From NCBI RefSeq assembly GCF_014596565.1, contig NZ_NOIN01000007.1:248001-312000 (forward strand): DNA of 64,000 bases. The letters are read 5' to 3'. The position numbers were made by a program, and so were the translations under genes. The stretch comes from Pseudomonas sp. PSB18. GTDB lineage: Bacteria; Pseudomonadota; Gammaproteobacteria; Pseudomonadales; Pseudomonadaceae. The notes below the pieces were generated by a model. That model saw only the letters and a list, made by a program, of their open reading frames with translations, was not told where the DNA came from and ran no database searches. Below, piece by piece: positions 53,060 through 62,742 of the stretch (its first letter is position 1; each line of letters starts with the position of its first letter).

Positions 53060-53075
53060 TGGCATATCGCTTGCT
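53060..53075 (+). promoter_or_regulatory. Sigma-54 (-24/-12) promoter of the SDR gene
   Basis: TGGCATATCGCTTGCT matches the RpoN consensus TGGCAY-N5-TTGCW exactly: GG and GC are ten bases apart. The start of transcription would lie near 53086, some 85 bases before the SDR start. Two copies of the palindrome AACTAGTT lie just after it (53078-53085 and 53094-53101). The divergent gene encodes a sigma-54 activator, which strengthens the assignment. Confidence 0.85.
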
Positions 53076-53171
53076 ACAACTAGTTACCGAGCTTAACTAG
53101 TTCGGCAATAACAACATGACTTGGTTGTCGCCCTCATGGGAGGCAGTACAAGCACGAACCGGGAAATCCGT

Positions 53172-53939
53172 ATGAAGCTGACCAGCAAAAGGATTGTCGT
53201 GACCGGGGTTTCCTCGGGCATCGGCGCCGAGACCGCCCGAACCCTGCGTGCCAACGGGGCTGTCGTGATCGGCATGGATCGCAACGAGCCCAACCTGAGC
53301 CTGGATGACTTTGTCCAGGCCGATCTCAGTCATCCCGAGGCCATTGATGCGGCCGTGCGCCGGTTGCCGGAACAGATCGACGGTTTGTGCAACATTGCCG
53401 GGGTGCCAGGGACTGCCGATCCGCAGCTGGTGGCCCAGGTCAACTACCTCGGCCTGCGCCACCTCTGCGCGACGGCGCTGCCGCGGATCCGGGCCGGCGG
53501 CAGCATCGTCAACGTGGCCTCGATCCTCGGCGCGCAGTGGCCCCAGCGGTTGGAGCTGCACAAAGCCCTGGCCCGCACGGAGAGCTTCTTCCAGGGACAA
53601 GCCTGGTTGGCCCAGCACCCGGTGCCCCAGGAGAGCTGCTACCAGTATTTCAAAGAAGCGCTGATCGTCTGGAACTACGTGCAGGCCCAGCCCTGGTTCC
53701 TGCAGACCTCGGTGCGCATGAACAGCGTGGCGCCGGGCCCGGTGTTCACGCCCATCCTGGGGGATTTCGTCAGCATGCTCGGCCAGGAACGGGTCGAGGC
53801 CGATGCTCATCGCATGAAGCGTCCGGCCTATGCCGATGAGGTAGCGGCTGCCATCGCCTTCCTGAGTGCAGACGAATCCCGCTGGATCAATGGCGTCAAC
53901 CTGCCCGTCGATGGCGGCCTGGCGTCCACCTACATCTGA
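53172..53939 (+). CDS. calA: Coniferyl alcohol dehydrogenase-like SDR
   Basis: A 255-residue NAD-dependent short-chain dehydrogenase. TGVSSGIG (11-18) binds the cofactor; Ser117, Tyr157 and Lys161 form the catalytic triad. The insert LELHKALARTESFFQGQAWL and PVPQESCYQYFKEALIVWNYVQ are typical of the coniferyl alcohol dehydrogenase (CalA) / 3-alpha-hydroxysteroid dehydrogenase subgroup. It would oxidise coniferyl alcohol to the aldehyde, the substrate of CalB. The ATG chosen is the third possible; others upstream give 17 extra residues with no family match. It lies behind a sigma-54 promoter and leads the transport gene set. Confidence 0.85.
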   Translation: MKLTSKRIVVTGVSSGIGAETARTLRANGAVVIGMDRNEPNLSLDDFVQADLSHPEAIDAAVRRLPEQIDGLCNIAGVPGTADPQLVAQVNYLGLRHLCATALPRIRAGGSIVNVASILGAQWPQRLELHKALARTESFFQGQAWLAQHPVPQESCYQYFKEALIVWNYVQAQPWFLQTSVRMNSVAPGPVFTPILGDFVSMLGQERVEADAHRMKRPAYADEVAAAIAFLSADESRWINGVNLPVDGGLASTYI

Positions 53940-54033
53940 ACGAGGAACCACTGCCTGCTCGGTTGCGGGCAGCTCATTGCCGGTCGTTTTCCAGACAACA
54001 CGTTTCCAAACAACAAGAACAATGAGGAACACC

Positions 54034-55680
54034 ATGCACAACACTCGATGCTACCCGGGCTTCAAGCGTTCCACCTTGGCACTCTCGGTGTGCCTCGCCG
54101 GCTTGGCCTCACAGGCTCAGGCCGCACAGATCGATCTGGGCGACAGTGACTGGCGCCTGCGCTGGGACAACACCATCAAGTACAGCCAGGCCTGGCGCCT
54201 GCAGGGTGCCGACGACCACCTGACCAACGCCTCCACGGCGGGCGGCTTGTACCCTTCGATCCAGGGCCAGGGCGACAAGAACTTCAGCCGTGGCCTGGTC
54301 TCCAACCGGCTGGACCTGTTCAGTGAGATGGACCTGAGTCGGGAAAACTACGGCCTGCGTCTCAGCGGCGCGGCCTGGTACGACGATATCTATAACAAGG
54401 ACACCGACGACAGCGCGAACCCGCATTTCCTCAGCGATACCCGTGAACTGCACGGGCGCGACGCCGAGGTGCTGGACGCCTTCGTGTTTCTGCGCGGTGA
54501 TGTCGGTGACGCGAGCCAAGGCACCGTGCGCCTGGGCCGCCATAGCCTGATCTATGGCGAGAGCCTGTTCTACGGCAGCAACGGCATCGCCGCCGCCCAA
54601 GGGCCAACCGACGTCGTCAAGTTGCTCAGCGTACCGGGGACCCAATTCAAGGAAATCCTGCGCCCGGTCAACCAGGTGTCCGGCCAGTTGCAGATCAACC
54701 CGCAGTTGTCTGTCGGGGCCTATTACCAGTTCGAATGGGAGCGTTCCAACGTGCCCGGAGCGGGCAGCTACCTGAGCGAGAACGATGGCATCGGCAAAGG
54801 GGCAGGGGACTGGACCGAGGTGTTTGGCAACACCACCGTCCATGCTTCCGATATCGAGGCCAGGAACTCGGGGCAGGGCGGCATGCAACTGCGCTTCAAG
54901 CCCGAAGGCACCGAATTGGAACTGGGTTTCTACGCCGCCCAGTATCACGACAAGACGCCGAGTGCGCTGTACGCCTATCTGGATGGTGCGGCGGCCGCCG
55001 CCACTGGACTGCCGATCCTCAGTTCCTATCGCCAGGTCTACGCCGAAGACATCAAGACCGTCGGCGCCAGCTTCTCCACGGCTTATGGCCCGTTCAACTT
55101 CGCTGGCGAAACCTCGGTGCGCTGGAATGCGCCACTGGTGAGCAACCTGCAGGTGGTGACACCAGGCACTGCGGCGGACAACAACGGTGATGCGCTCTAC
55201 GCCAAAGGCAAGACCGCGCACGTGAACCTGTCGACGATCTATCTGCTGTCGCCCGGCGCGCTGTGGGACGGTGGCTCGGTACTGGCCGAACTGGCCTGGA
55301 ACCGCACCCTCAGCGTGACTGACAACCCGGGAGCATTGGACCCCAACACCACCCGGGATGCCACTGCGCTGCGGGTACTGGCCGAACCGACTTACTTCCA
55401 GGTGGCCGACGGCCTCGACCTGAGCGTACCGGTGGGTTTCGGGGTGGGCCTCGACGGGCGCTCCTCGGCCGTCAGCAAGGGCGGTTTCGGCAACTCCCAC
55501 GCCGGTGACTGGAGCGTAGGGCTCAAGGCCACTTATCTGCAGCGCTGGGACTTCGGCATCAACTACGTGAATTTCTTCGGCAAGGCTGCGGCAGGGCTGA
55601 ACGAGGCGGGCAACTTCAGCTATGCGCAATCGCTGGCCGACCGTGACTTCGTCTCCATGTACGTGAAAACCACATTCTAA
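54034..55680 (+). CDS. DUF1302 outer membrane protein
   Basis: A 548-residue protein of the DUF1302 family. A signal peptide ends near residue 30 (ASQAQAAQ), and the body is a beta-barrel-like series of strands with the family motifs IDLGDSDWRLRWDNTIKYSQAWR and SNRLDLFSEMDLSRENYGLRLSGAAWYD. It ends in F (VKTTF), as in outer membrane proteins. Family members are always found with DUF1329 and RND genes and seem to take part in uptake or export of hydrophobic compounds. GAGGA lies five bases before this ATG; an upstream in-frame ATG lacks it. It follows the SDR gene after 94 bases, with a hairpin near 53951-53972. Confidence 0.9.
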   Translation: MHNTRCYPGFKRSTLALSVCLAGLASQAQAAQIDLGDSDWRLRWDNTIKYSQAWRLQGADDHLTNASTAGGLYPSIQGQGDKNFSRGLVSNRLDLFSEMDLSRENYGLRLSGAAWYDDIYNKDTDDSANPHFLSDTRELHGRDAEVLDAFVFLRGDVGDASQGTVRLGRHSLIYGESLFYGSNGIAAAQGPTDVVKLLSVPGTQFKEILRPVNQVSGQLQINPQLSVGAYYQFEWERSNVPGAGSYLSENDGIGKGAGDWTEVFGNTTVHASDIEARNSGQGGMQLRFKPEGTELELGFYAAQYHDKTPSALYAYLDGAAAAATGLPILSSYRQVYAEDIKTVGASFSTAYGPFNFAGETSVRWNAPLVSNLQVVTPGTAADNNGDALYAKGKTAHVNLSTIYLLSPGALWDGGSVLAELAWNRTLSVTDNPGALDPNTTRDATALRVLAEPTYFQVADGLDLSVPVGFGVGLDGRSSAVSKGGFGNSHAGDWSVGLKATYLQRWDFGINYVNFFGKAAAGLNEAGNFSYAQSLADRDFVSMYVKTTF

Positions 55681-55698
55681 TAAGAGGTTTCATCCCCT

Positions 55699-57060
55699 AT
55701 GCAAAGCCAATTTTCCTTGCGTATGTCGGCCCTGGCCATTGCCTTGCTGAGTGCCGGCGCGGTTCAGGCAGCGGTTTCCCCCGATCAGGCCGCACGGCTC
55801 AATACTGACCTCACCCCCATGGGCGCCGAGCGGGCGGGCAACAAGGACGGCAGCATTCCGGCGTGGACCGGGGGCTATACGACAGTGCCAGCGGGCTACA
55901 AGAACGGCGACAAGCGTGCCGATCCATTTGCCGCCGACAAGCCGCTGTACTCGGTCAGCGCGGCCAATATGGCGCAATACGCCGACCAGCTGTCCGACGG
56001 CACCAAAGCCTTGTTGCAGAAATACCCGGGGTATCGCCTGGACGTCTATCCGACTCACCGCAGCGCGGCCGCGCCGCAATGGGTATATGACAACACCCTG
56101 AAAAACGCTACCCGCGCCACTCTGGAAGTGGACTCGGAAAAAGTCAGTGGCGCCTATGGCGGGATTCCGTTCCCGTTGCCACAGAACGGCGCCGAAGTGT
56201 TGTGGAACTACCGCCTGTCCTGGCAGGGTGCCGACACCTTCTATTCACCTTTCGATACCTGGCTGATGACCGCCGGCGGCAAAAAGATCCAGGCCACCCG
56301 GGCACGTTTCTGGTACCAGGACCCTTACTACTTCAAGGAAGGCAGCCTCGAAACCTTCGCGGGCAAGTTCCTGGTCGGCAAGCTGGCCACGGAGCTGCCA
56401 TCGTCCAAGGCCGGCGAGGGCCTGATGACCCACTGGGACATGGACCCGGGCAAGCGCGCCGCCTGGCAATACCTGGTCGGCCAGCGTCGGGTGCGGCGTG
56501 CACCGAACATTGCCTATGACACGCCGGACTTCGTCACCTCGGGGGTGGGTTTCTTCGACGAGGCCTTCATGGTCTTCGGTCCGACCGACCGTCACGACCT
56601 CAAGCTGGTGGGCAAGAAAGAGTTGCTGGTGCCCTACAACAACAACCGTGCGGCCGCCGCGAAGAGCGACGATCTGGTCAAGCCGAACTTCCTCAACCCG
56701 GATCTGGTGCGCTGGGAGAAACACCGGGTCTGGGTGGTGAACGCCACGCTCAAGGACGGTAAGCGTCACGTGGTGCCAAAACGCACCTATTACGTCGACG
56801 AGGACTCCTGGCAAGTGCTGCTGGTGGACGGTTACGACGCCCAGGGCAAATTGGGTCGCACCAACTACTCGCTGACCCTGCTGGCCCCGGAAATGCCAGC
56901 GCTCACCGCGCAGATGTCGTGGGGCAGCTACAACCTGGAGACCGGTGCCTACTTCCTGAACTCCGCGGCCAACGATCTGGATGTCCAGTACCAGAGCTAC
57001 CCGCGTCCGCCATCTTCGTTCTTCACGCCTGACGCCATGGCCAACGACAGTTCGCGTTGA
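55699..57060 (+). CDS. DUF1329 periplasmic/outer membrane protein
   Basis: A 453-residue protein of the DUF1329 family. A signal peptide ends near residue 24 (AGAVQAAV). The body (about 25-450) has the family pattern TPMGAERAGNKDGSIPAWTGG near the start and the segment LLAPEMPALTAQMSWGSYNLETGAYFLNSAA near the end, a LolA/LolB-like extended beta sheet. It begins 18 bases after the DUF1302 stop, so they are in one operon and act together. The precise role is not established; a periplasmic carrier for a hydrophobic molecule is plausible. Confidence 0.9.
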   Translation: MQSQFSLRMSALAIALLSAGAVQAAVSPDQAARLNTDLTPMGAERAGNKDGSIPAWTGGYTTVPAGYKNGDKRADPFAADKPLYSVSAANMAQYADQLSDGTKALLQKYPGYRLDVYPTHRSAAAPQWVYDNTLKNATRATLEVDSEKVSGAYGGIPFPLPQNGAEVLWNYRLSWQGADTFYSPFDTWLMTAGGKKIQATRARFWYQDPYYFKEGSLETFAGKFLVGKLATELPSSKAGEGLMTHWDMDPGKRAAWQYLVGQRRVRRAPNIAYDTPDFVTSGVGFFDEAFMVFGPTDRHDLKLVGKKELLVPYNNNRAAAAKSDDLVKPNFLNPDLVRWEKHRVWVVNATLKDGKRHVVPKRTYYVDEDSWQVLLVDGYDAQGKLGRTNYSLTLLAPEMPALTAQMSWGSYNLETGAYFLNSAANDLDVQYQSYPRPPSSFFTPDAMANDSSR

Positions 57061-57138
57061 GTCATTGCCCTACGCGCCGGGGCCCCGGCATCGGCGCGTT
57101 GCGTTTGGATAACCCTTGAGTGGTAGTTGGAGCGGGAT

Positions 57139-58218
57139 ATGAACGGTAACTTTTCACTCGGGCGGGCGTTGTCGGCAATCCTGGCGCTGACGTTCTTGCT
57201 GATGTCGGGCTGGGCAACGGCCAGCCCCCGAATTGCGTTGCTCGACCAGGCGGCACTGCAGAGCGCCAAGGCCACGCACGCCGCGTTGCTGGCGGTGACT
57301 CGCGCAGGCGAACGGCTGGTGGCGGTCGGCGAACGCGGTATCGTTCTGCTCTCCGACGATTCCGGCAAGCATTGGCGCCAGGCCCGGGTGCCGGTCAGTG
57401 TCAGCCTGACGGCGGTGCAGTTCGTCGATGACGAGCAAGGCTGGGCCGTCGGCCATATGGGCGTGGTGCTGCACAGCACCGACGGCGGCGAAACCTGGGT
57501 CAAGCAGCTCGATGGCGTCGCGGCGGCGCAGTTGGCGCTGGTTGCGGCGCAACAGGGCGGCGACGCCAGGCATGTGGAGGACGCCGAGCGACTGGTCGCG
57601 GATGGGCCGGACAAGCCGTTTCTCGATCTGTACTTCAGCGACCGTCGCAACGGCTATGTGGTCGGCGCCTACGGCCTGATCCTGCATACCGTGGATGGTG
57701 GCGGGACCTGGAAACCCTGGATGCAGCAGGTGGATAACCCCGACGGGCTCAACCTGTATGGCATTCGTGCGATGGGTGGCGAACTGTTCATCGTGGGCGA
57801 GCGAGGTTTATTGCTACGTTCCAAAGACAACGGCGGCCGTTTCCAGGCGCTCGAATCACCCTATGACGGCAGTTTTTTTGGCCTGCAAAGCAGTGCCGGC
57901 GGCGAGTTGGTGGCCTTTGGTCTGCGGGGCAACGCCTTTTGGTCGGGCGATCAGGGCAGCAGTTGGCGGCGTATCGACACCGGCCTGGAAGTGGCCTTGT
58001 CCGCCGGCACTCAATTGAACGATGGCGCGCTGGTCCTGGCCAGCCAGGCCGGTGACCTGCTGCTCAGCTCTGGCCGAGGAAGCCGCTTGCGGCACCTTTC
58101 CGGTCCGGCCGGCACCTCGATCGCCGGTCTGGTAGCCGCCCCGGATGGCAGCCTGATTTGCGTCGGCCTGAGCGGGCTGACCCGTCTCGATCAAGCCCTT
58201 TCCTCGGCGCAACGTTGA
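57139..58218 (+). CDS. YCF48/HCF136-type beta-propeller protein
   Basis: A 359-residue secreted protein with a signal peptide ending near residue 29 (WATASPRI). The rest is a beta-propeller of repeats with the pattern GE-R-GIVLLSDDSGKHW, GVVLHSTDGGETWVK and GLLLRSKDNGGRF, the YCF48/photosystem-assembly-type repeat (BNR-like). Family members work in assembly of complexes in chloroplasts; in bacteria they accompany the DUF1302-DUF1329-RND gene set. The ATG has GGAGCGGG before it; a TTG four codons earlier is the alternative. The gap from the DUF1329 stop is 78 bases, so same-operon transcription is likely. Confidence 0.88.
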   Translation: MNGNFSLGRALSAILALTFLLMSGWATASPRIALLDQAALQSAKATHAALLAVTRAGERLVAVGERGIVLLSDDSGKHWRQARVPVSVSLTAVQFVDDEQGWAVGHMGVVLHSTDGGETWVKQLDGVAAAQLALVAAQQGGDARHVEDAERLVADGPDKPFLDLYFSDRRNGYVVGAYGLILHTVDGGGTWKPWMQQVDNPDGLNLYGIRAMGGELFIVGERGLLLRSKDNGGRFQALESPYDGSFFGLQSSAGGELVAFGLRGNAFWSGDQGSSWRRIDTGLEVALSAGTQLNDGALVLASQAGDLLLSSGRGSRLRHLSGPAGTSIAGLVAAPDGSLICVGLSGLTRLDQALSSAQR

Positions 58219-58273
58219 AAACCTTGCCTGAGCGCTATTTGCACAGCCCATGCGGCCGTATTCGGAGTCCGAT

Positions 58274-60709
58274 GTGAACGACCATAATTCCTCCCTCGAA
58301 CAACAAGTGGTGATGGCCCGCCTGGAGGATTTCGATCCGCGCTCCGGTAACCTGGGCGAGCGGGCGATCTTCAATCACCGGCCCTGGGTCATGCTGCTCT
58401 GTCTGCTGGTCACCCTGGTATTGGGTTACCAGGCCAGCAAGATCGGTCTCAACGCCAGTTTCGAGAAGACCATCCCGACGTCGCATCCCTACGTCGCCAA
58501 CTTCCTCGAACAGCGCAGCGAACTGAGCGGGCTCGGCAATTCGATCCGCGTCGCCGTGGCGGTCAAGGACGGCAGCATTTTCGACACGGATTACCTCGAC
58601 ACCCTCGCCAAGCTCAACGACGAGATCTACCTGCTGCCAGGTGTCGACAAACCCTACATGAAGTCCTTGTGGACGCCGACCACGCGCTGGACCGCGGTGA
58701 CCGAAGACGGCCTGGATGGCGGTACGGTGATTCCGGACAGCTATGACGGCTCGCCGGCCAGTCTGGATGAGGTACGGACCAATGTCGCTCGCTCCGGTGA
58801 GATCGGTCAATTGGTGGCCGGCAACTTCCAGTCCAGCGTGATCTTCGTGCCACTGCTGGAAATCAACCCGGCCACCGGCAAGGCGCTGGACGCCGGTGAG
58901 TTTTCACGGCAACTGGAAGCCTTGCGCGACAAGTATCAGAACGAGCGCATCCAGATCCACATCACCGGCTTCACCAAGATCATCGGTGACCTGATCGCCG
59001 GCCTGGGACAAGTCATGCTGTTCTTCGCGGTCGCCGTACTGGTGACCGTGGCGGTGCTCTATTGGTACACCCGCTGTGCGCGCAGCACGGCATTGGTGGT
59101 GCTCTGTTCCCTGGTGGCGGTGCTCTGGCAGATCGGCCTGCTCGCCACCCTCGGCTACGATCTGGACCCGTACTCGGCGCTGGTACCGTTCCTGGTATTC
59201 GCCATCGGCATGAGCCACGGCGCGCAGAAAATGAACGGCATCATGCAGGACATCGGCCGAGGCACGCACCGGGTCGTCGCCGCACGCTACACCTTCCGCC
59301 GCCTGTTCGCCGCCGGCATGACCGCGCTGCTCTGCGATGCAGTGGGTTTCGCCGTGCTGATCGTGATCAAGATCCAGGTGATCCAGGACCTGGCGATCAC
59401 CGCCAGCGTTGGCGTGGCGGTGCTGATCTTCACCAACCTGATCCTGCTGCCGATCCTGCTCAGTTACATCGGCGTCGGTACCCAGGCTGCTGCTCGTAGC
59501 TTGCGCGCGGAAACCGCCGAGTTGACCGCGAACGTCAAGCACCCGCTGTGGAGCTTTCTTGACCTGTTTACCCGGCGCTCCTGGGCCATTGCCGCCTGCC
59601 TGGTCGGCCTGGCCCTGGCGGCTGGTGGTTTCGCCGTCAGTCTGCACCTGAAAATCGGCGATCTGGATCCCGGTGCCCCGGAGCTGCGTCCAGACTCACG
59701 CTACAACCGCGATGCGGCGTTCATGACGCAGAACTACGCAGCCAGTTCGGACATTTTCGTGGTCATGGTGAAAACCCCGGAGGACCAGTGCACCCGCTAT
59801 CCGACCCTGGCCGCGGTCGATTCGCTGGCCTGGCAACTGGAGCAGTTGCCAGGCGTGGAGTCCACCAACTCCATGGCCGCCATGAGTAAGGTCGCCGCCG
59901 CCGGGTACAACGAGGGCAACTTCAAGTGGTACGAGTTGATTCCCAACGACGGTGCCCTCGGCGCCGTGCAGACCCGGGCCCCTCGCGAGCTCTTCAACCA
60001 GGGCTGCTCGCTGCTTTCGCTCTACGTGTACCTGGCCGACCACAAGGCCGACACCCTGCAGCGGGTGGTGCAGACCAGCGAAGCGTTCATTGCCCAACAG
60101 AAACTGCCGGAAGTGAAGTTCATGCTGGCCGCCGGCAGCGCCGGAATCGAGGCGGCGACCAATATCGTGGTGAAAAAGGCCATGCACGAGATGCTGTTCT
60201 GGGTCTACGGCGCGGTGATCCTGCTGTGCTGGGTGACCTTTCGCTCCTGGCGCGCGGTACTGGCCGCGGTGCTGCCGCTGATACTCACCTCGATTCTGTG
60301 CGAGGCGTTGATGGTCGGCCTCGGCATGGGCGTCAAGGTGGCCACCTTGCCAGTGATCGCTCTCGGTGTAGGCATCGGTGTCGACTACGCGCTCTACGTG
60401 CTGAGCATCATCCTGGCGCACATGCGGGCCGGTGCCTCGCTGTCCGAGGCGTATTACCGCGCGTTGCTGTTCACCGGCAAGGTGGTACTGCTGACCGGCA
60501 TCACCCTGGCCATCGCCGTGGCGACCTGGGCCTGGTCACCGATCAAGTTCCAGGCCGACATGGGCATCCTGTTGGCGTTCATGTTCCTGGTGAACATGCT
60601 CGGCGCCTTGATCCTGTTGCCGGCATTGGCTTACTTCCTGCTGCCGCAGAGGTTGTTCGCAAAAAAGCCTGAGGCCTGCGGCGTGATGCAGGCGGTCGAG
60701 GAGGGCTGA
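58274..60709 (+). CDS. MMPL/RND-family transporter
   Basis: An 811-residue inner membrane transporter of the RND superfamily (MMPL/HAE3 type). Two halves each have one span, a large periplasmic loop and then a group of about five spans: spans near 42-58, 250-390 and then 440-460, 640-800. Motifs such as GIGVDYALYVLSIIL (with the Asp involved in proton coupling) and IGMSHGAQKMNGI are clear. A GTG start was chosen because CGGAG lies six bases before it; the ATG 24 bases earlier has none. The family exports or imports hydrophobic compounds; together with DUF1302, DUF1329 and the YCF48 protein it forms an envelope-spanning system, probably for the aromatic substrate. Confidence 0.92.
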   Translation: MNDHNSSLEQQVVMARLEDFDPRSGNLGERAIFNHRPWVMLLCLLVTLVLGYQASKIGLNASFEKTIPTSHPYVANFLEQRSELSGLGNSIRVAVAVKDGSIFDTDYLDTLAKLNDEIYLLPGVDKPYMKSLWTPTTRWTAVTEDGLDGGTVIPDSYDGSPASLDEVRTNVARSGEIGQLVAGNFQSSVIFVPLLEINPATGKALDAGEFSRQLEALRDKYQNERIQIHITGFTKIIGDLIAGLGQVMLFFAVAVLVTVAVLYWYTRCARSTALVVLCSLVAVLWQIGLLATLGYDLDPYSALVPFLVFAIGMSHGAQKMNGIMQDIGRGTHRVVAARYTFRRLFAAGMTALLCDAVGFAVLIVIKIQVIQDLAITASVGVAVLIFTNLILLPILLSYIGVGTQAAARSLRAETAELTANVKHPLWSFLDLFTRRSWAIAACLVGLALAAGGFAVSLHLKIGDLDPGAPELRPDSRYNRDAAFMTQNYAASSDIFVVMVKTPEDQCTRYPTLAAVDSLAWQLEQLPGVESTNSMAAMSKVAAAGYNEGNFKWYELIPNDGALGAVQTRAPRELFNQGCSLLSLYVYLADHKADTLQRVVQTSEAFIAQQKLPEVKFMLAAGSAGIEAATNIVVKKAMHEMLFWVYGAVILLCWVTFRSWRAVLAAVLPLILTSILCEALMVGLGMGVKVATLPVIALGVGIGVDYALYVLSIILAHMRAGASLSEAYYRALLFTGKVVLLTGITLAIAVATWAWSPIKFQADMGILLAFMFLVNMLGALILLPALAYFLLPQRLFAKKPEACGVMQAVEEG

Positions 60710-60774
60710 CGGGGCGATTCAGCGCTTGCACTCTCCGGTGCTATCGATCTGCTTCAGACATAAGGATAAGAACA

Positions 60775-62733
60775 ATGCTGAAGAAAACTGCCCGGCTGCT
60801 TGCCGACTGTTCGGTGGGACAGAAGCTGTTGCTCGGTTTCGGCCTGGTGTCCTTGCTCGCGGTGGCAGCCATCGCCCAGGGCTTGTATGCCACCGCCAGT
60901 CTGCTGGAGCATGGCCGGCAGGTCGACGCCATGGTGGAGATCAATCGCCTGACCTTGCAACTGCGCAGTGCCGAGAAAACCTATGCACTGGATCCCGCCC
61001 CCCTCGCCATGCGTCAGGTTCGGGATCTGATCCAGGCGCTGGGCGCTCAGCTCCAGAAGGTGAAGACCGGCGCATCGAACGAGGACGTGCCGTTACTGAC
61101 CGCCATGCAGCGATCAGTGGATGGCTATGAGGACCAGTTCACACACTTCATCGATCACCAGCGTCTGGCGGCGGATGCGTTGCGCCATATGCAGGAGCAG
61201 GCGGAACAAGCCCGCCTGCAGTTCGAGGCCGTCGAACTGGATATGTATGACCAGGTACGCGGTGTATTGAACAGCGGCCAGGCCCTGGAAGGCGATCCGC
61301 TGAGCCTCGCGGAACAGGCGTCGGCGTTGCAGCGCAAACTGCTGGTCACTCGCAACCGAGAATTTCTCTACGTGGAGGAGGGTGCAGCGCAGACGCTTCA
61401 AAGCTGGACCGAGTCAGTGGAGGAAATGAGTGACGCGCTGGAGCTGCTTCAGGGCCGGGTGGATGAGAACTCCGAAGCGTCCCTGGCGGCGGCTCGGGCG
61501 GCGCTGGTCGAATATCGCAAGGCATTCCAGCGTTACCGCGACAGTCGGGCGCAGAGCAGGCAAACGGCCGGGCAGATGGACGCCCAGGCCCAGACCGTGC
61601 TGACCCAGGTCGAACGAGCCGCCACCGATCGACAAATGCAGATGGGCCAACGGGGCCTTTCGATGATGCGCCTGCAAGCAGTGGGGGCCCTGGTGATTGT
61701 CGTCCTGGCGTTGTTGGCATCGTTGGTTATTCGTCATCTGATCGTCGTGCCTCTGCGTGAAGCACTGCGGGTGGCCCGGCGCGTTGCCCAGGGCGATTTG
61801 AGCAATGCGGTCGAAGGCATGGCCGTGCGTCGAGACGAGTTGGGCCAGTTGATGACCGCAGTGGGAGAGATGACCGCCAACCTGCGCCAGTTGGTGGCGC
61901 GTATCGGACTGAGTGTCGCAGGACTTGGGCAAACGACCCGGACCCTGAGTACATCCAGTGCACAGAGCAGCGGGGCGGCTCAACGCCAGAGGATCGAAAC
62001 CGAACACGCCGCCACGGCCATGCAACAGATGACGGCCACGGTTGCACAAGTGGCCTGCAATGCCGAACAGGCCTCCCAGGCCGCCGGCGAGGCCGACCAC
62101 CAGGCACGCAATGGTGAGCAGATCGTGCAGTTGGCCAGCCAGCAGATCCATCGCCTGGCAGCGGAGATGGCACTTTCCGAGCAGGCCATCGAGTCGTTGC
62201 AGCGCCAGGTCGAAACCATCGGCACGGTCGCCGATGTGATTGCCTCAATAGCCCAACAGACCAACCTGTTGGCACTCAATGCGGCCATCGAAGCCGCTCG
62301 GGCGGGGGAGCAGGGCCGTGGATTTGCCGTGGTCGCCGATGAGGTACGCGCCCTGGCACGACGAACCCAGGACTCGACCAGCGAGATCGAAACGTTGCTT
62401 GTGGGACTGCAGCATCTGTCGCAACACAGCGTCGGCCAGATCCAGGGCTGCGCACGTCTGATGGTCGATACCGTGTCGTTGGCCGAGCAGGTGAGCACCG
62501 CCTTGGGTGGCATTACCGGAGCGGTGTCGCTGATCGAGCAGATGAACCAGCAGAACGCGGCCAGCGCCGAGCAACAGAGCATCGTGGCCGAGGAGGTCAG
62601 CCGCAACGTCATGCAGGTACGCAATGAGGCCGAACATTGTGTCGGGGTGAATCAGCAAGTGGTCCTGGCCTGCGGGGATCTGGCCGGGCTGGAGCACGAG
62701 CTGCGGGAGGCCGTTGCCCAGTTCCGGACTTGA
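60775..62733 (+). CDS. Methyl-accepting chemotaxis protein with large helical sensor domain
   Basis: A 652-residue chemoreceptor. A cytoplasmic N-tail and first span (about 15-37), a periplasmic region of about 260 helical residues (38-300), a second span (303-323), a HAMP domain (324-377) and the signalling domain. The tip motif SIAQQTNLLALNAAIEAARAGEQGRGFAVVADEVRALARRTQDST is intact. The size of the sensor domain fits the helical bimodular (HBM) type found in McpS. It has a coiled-coil and glutamine/glutamate-rich methylation helices. It starts 65 bases after the RND gene, so it may report on the same aromatic substrate; the ligand is inferred. It lacks the C-terminal CheR-binding pentapeptide. 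Confidence 0.92.
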   Translation: MLKKTARLLADCSVGQKLLLGFGLVSLLAVAAIAQGLYATASLLEHGRQVDAMVEINRLTLQLRSAEKTYALDPAPLAMRQVRDLIQALGAQLQKVKTGASNEDVPLLTAMQRSVDGYEDQFTHFIDHQRLAADALRHMQEQAEQARLQFEAVELDMYDQVRGVLNSGQALEGDPLSLAEQASALQRKLLVTRNREFLYVEEGAAQTLQSWTESVEEMSDALELLQGRVDENSEASLAAARAALVEYRKAFQRYRDSRAQSRQTAGQMDAQAQTVLTQVERAATDRQMQMGQRGLSMMRLQAVGALVIVVLALLASLVIRHLIVVPLREALRVARRVAQGDLSNAVEGMAVRRDELGQLMTAVGEMTANLRQLVARIGLSVAGLGQTTRTLSTSSAQSSGAAQRQRIETEHAATAMQQMTATVAQVACNAEQASQAAGEADHQARNGEQIVQLASQQIHRLAAEMALSEQAIESLQRQVETIGTVADVIASIAQQTNLLALNAAIEAARAGEQGRGFAVVADEVRALARRTQDSTSEIETLLVGLQHLSQHSVGQIQGCARLMVDTVSLAEQVSTALGGITGAVSLIEQMNQQNAASAEQQSIVAEEVSRNVMQVRNEAEHCVGVNQQVVLACGDLAGLEHELREAVAQFRT

Positions 62734-62742
62734 AGCCAGGAC

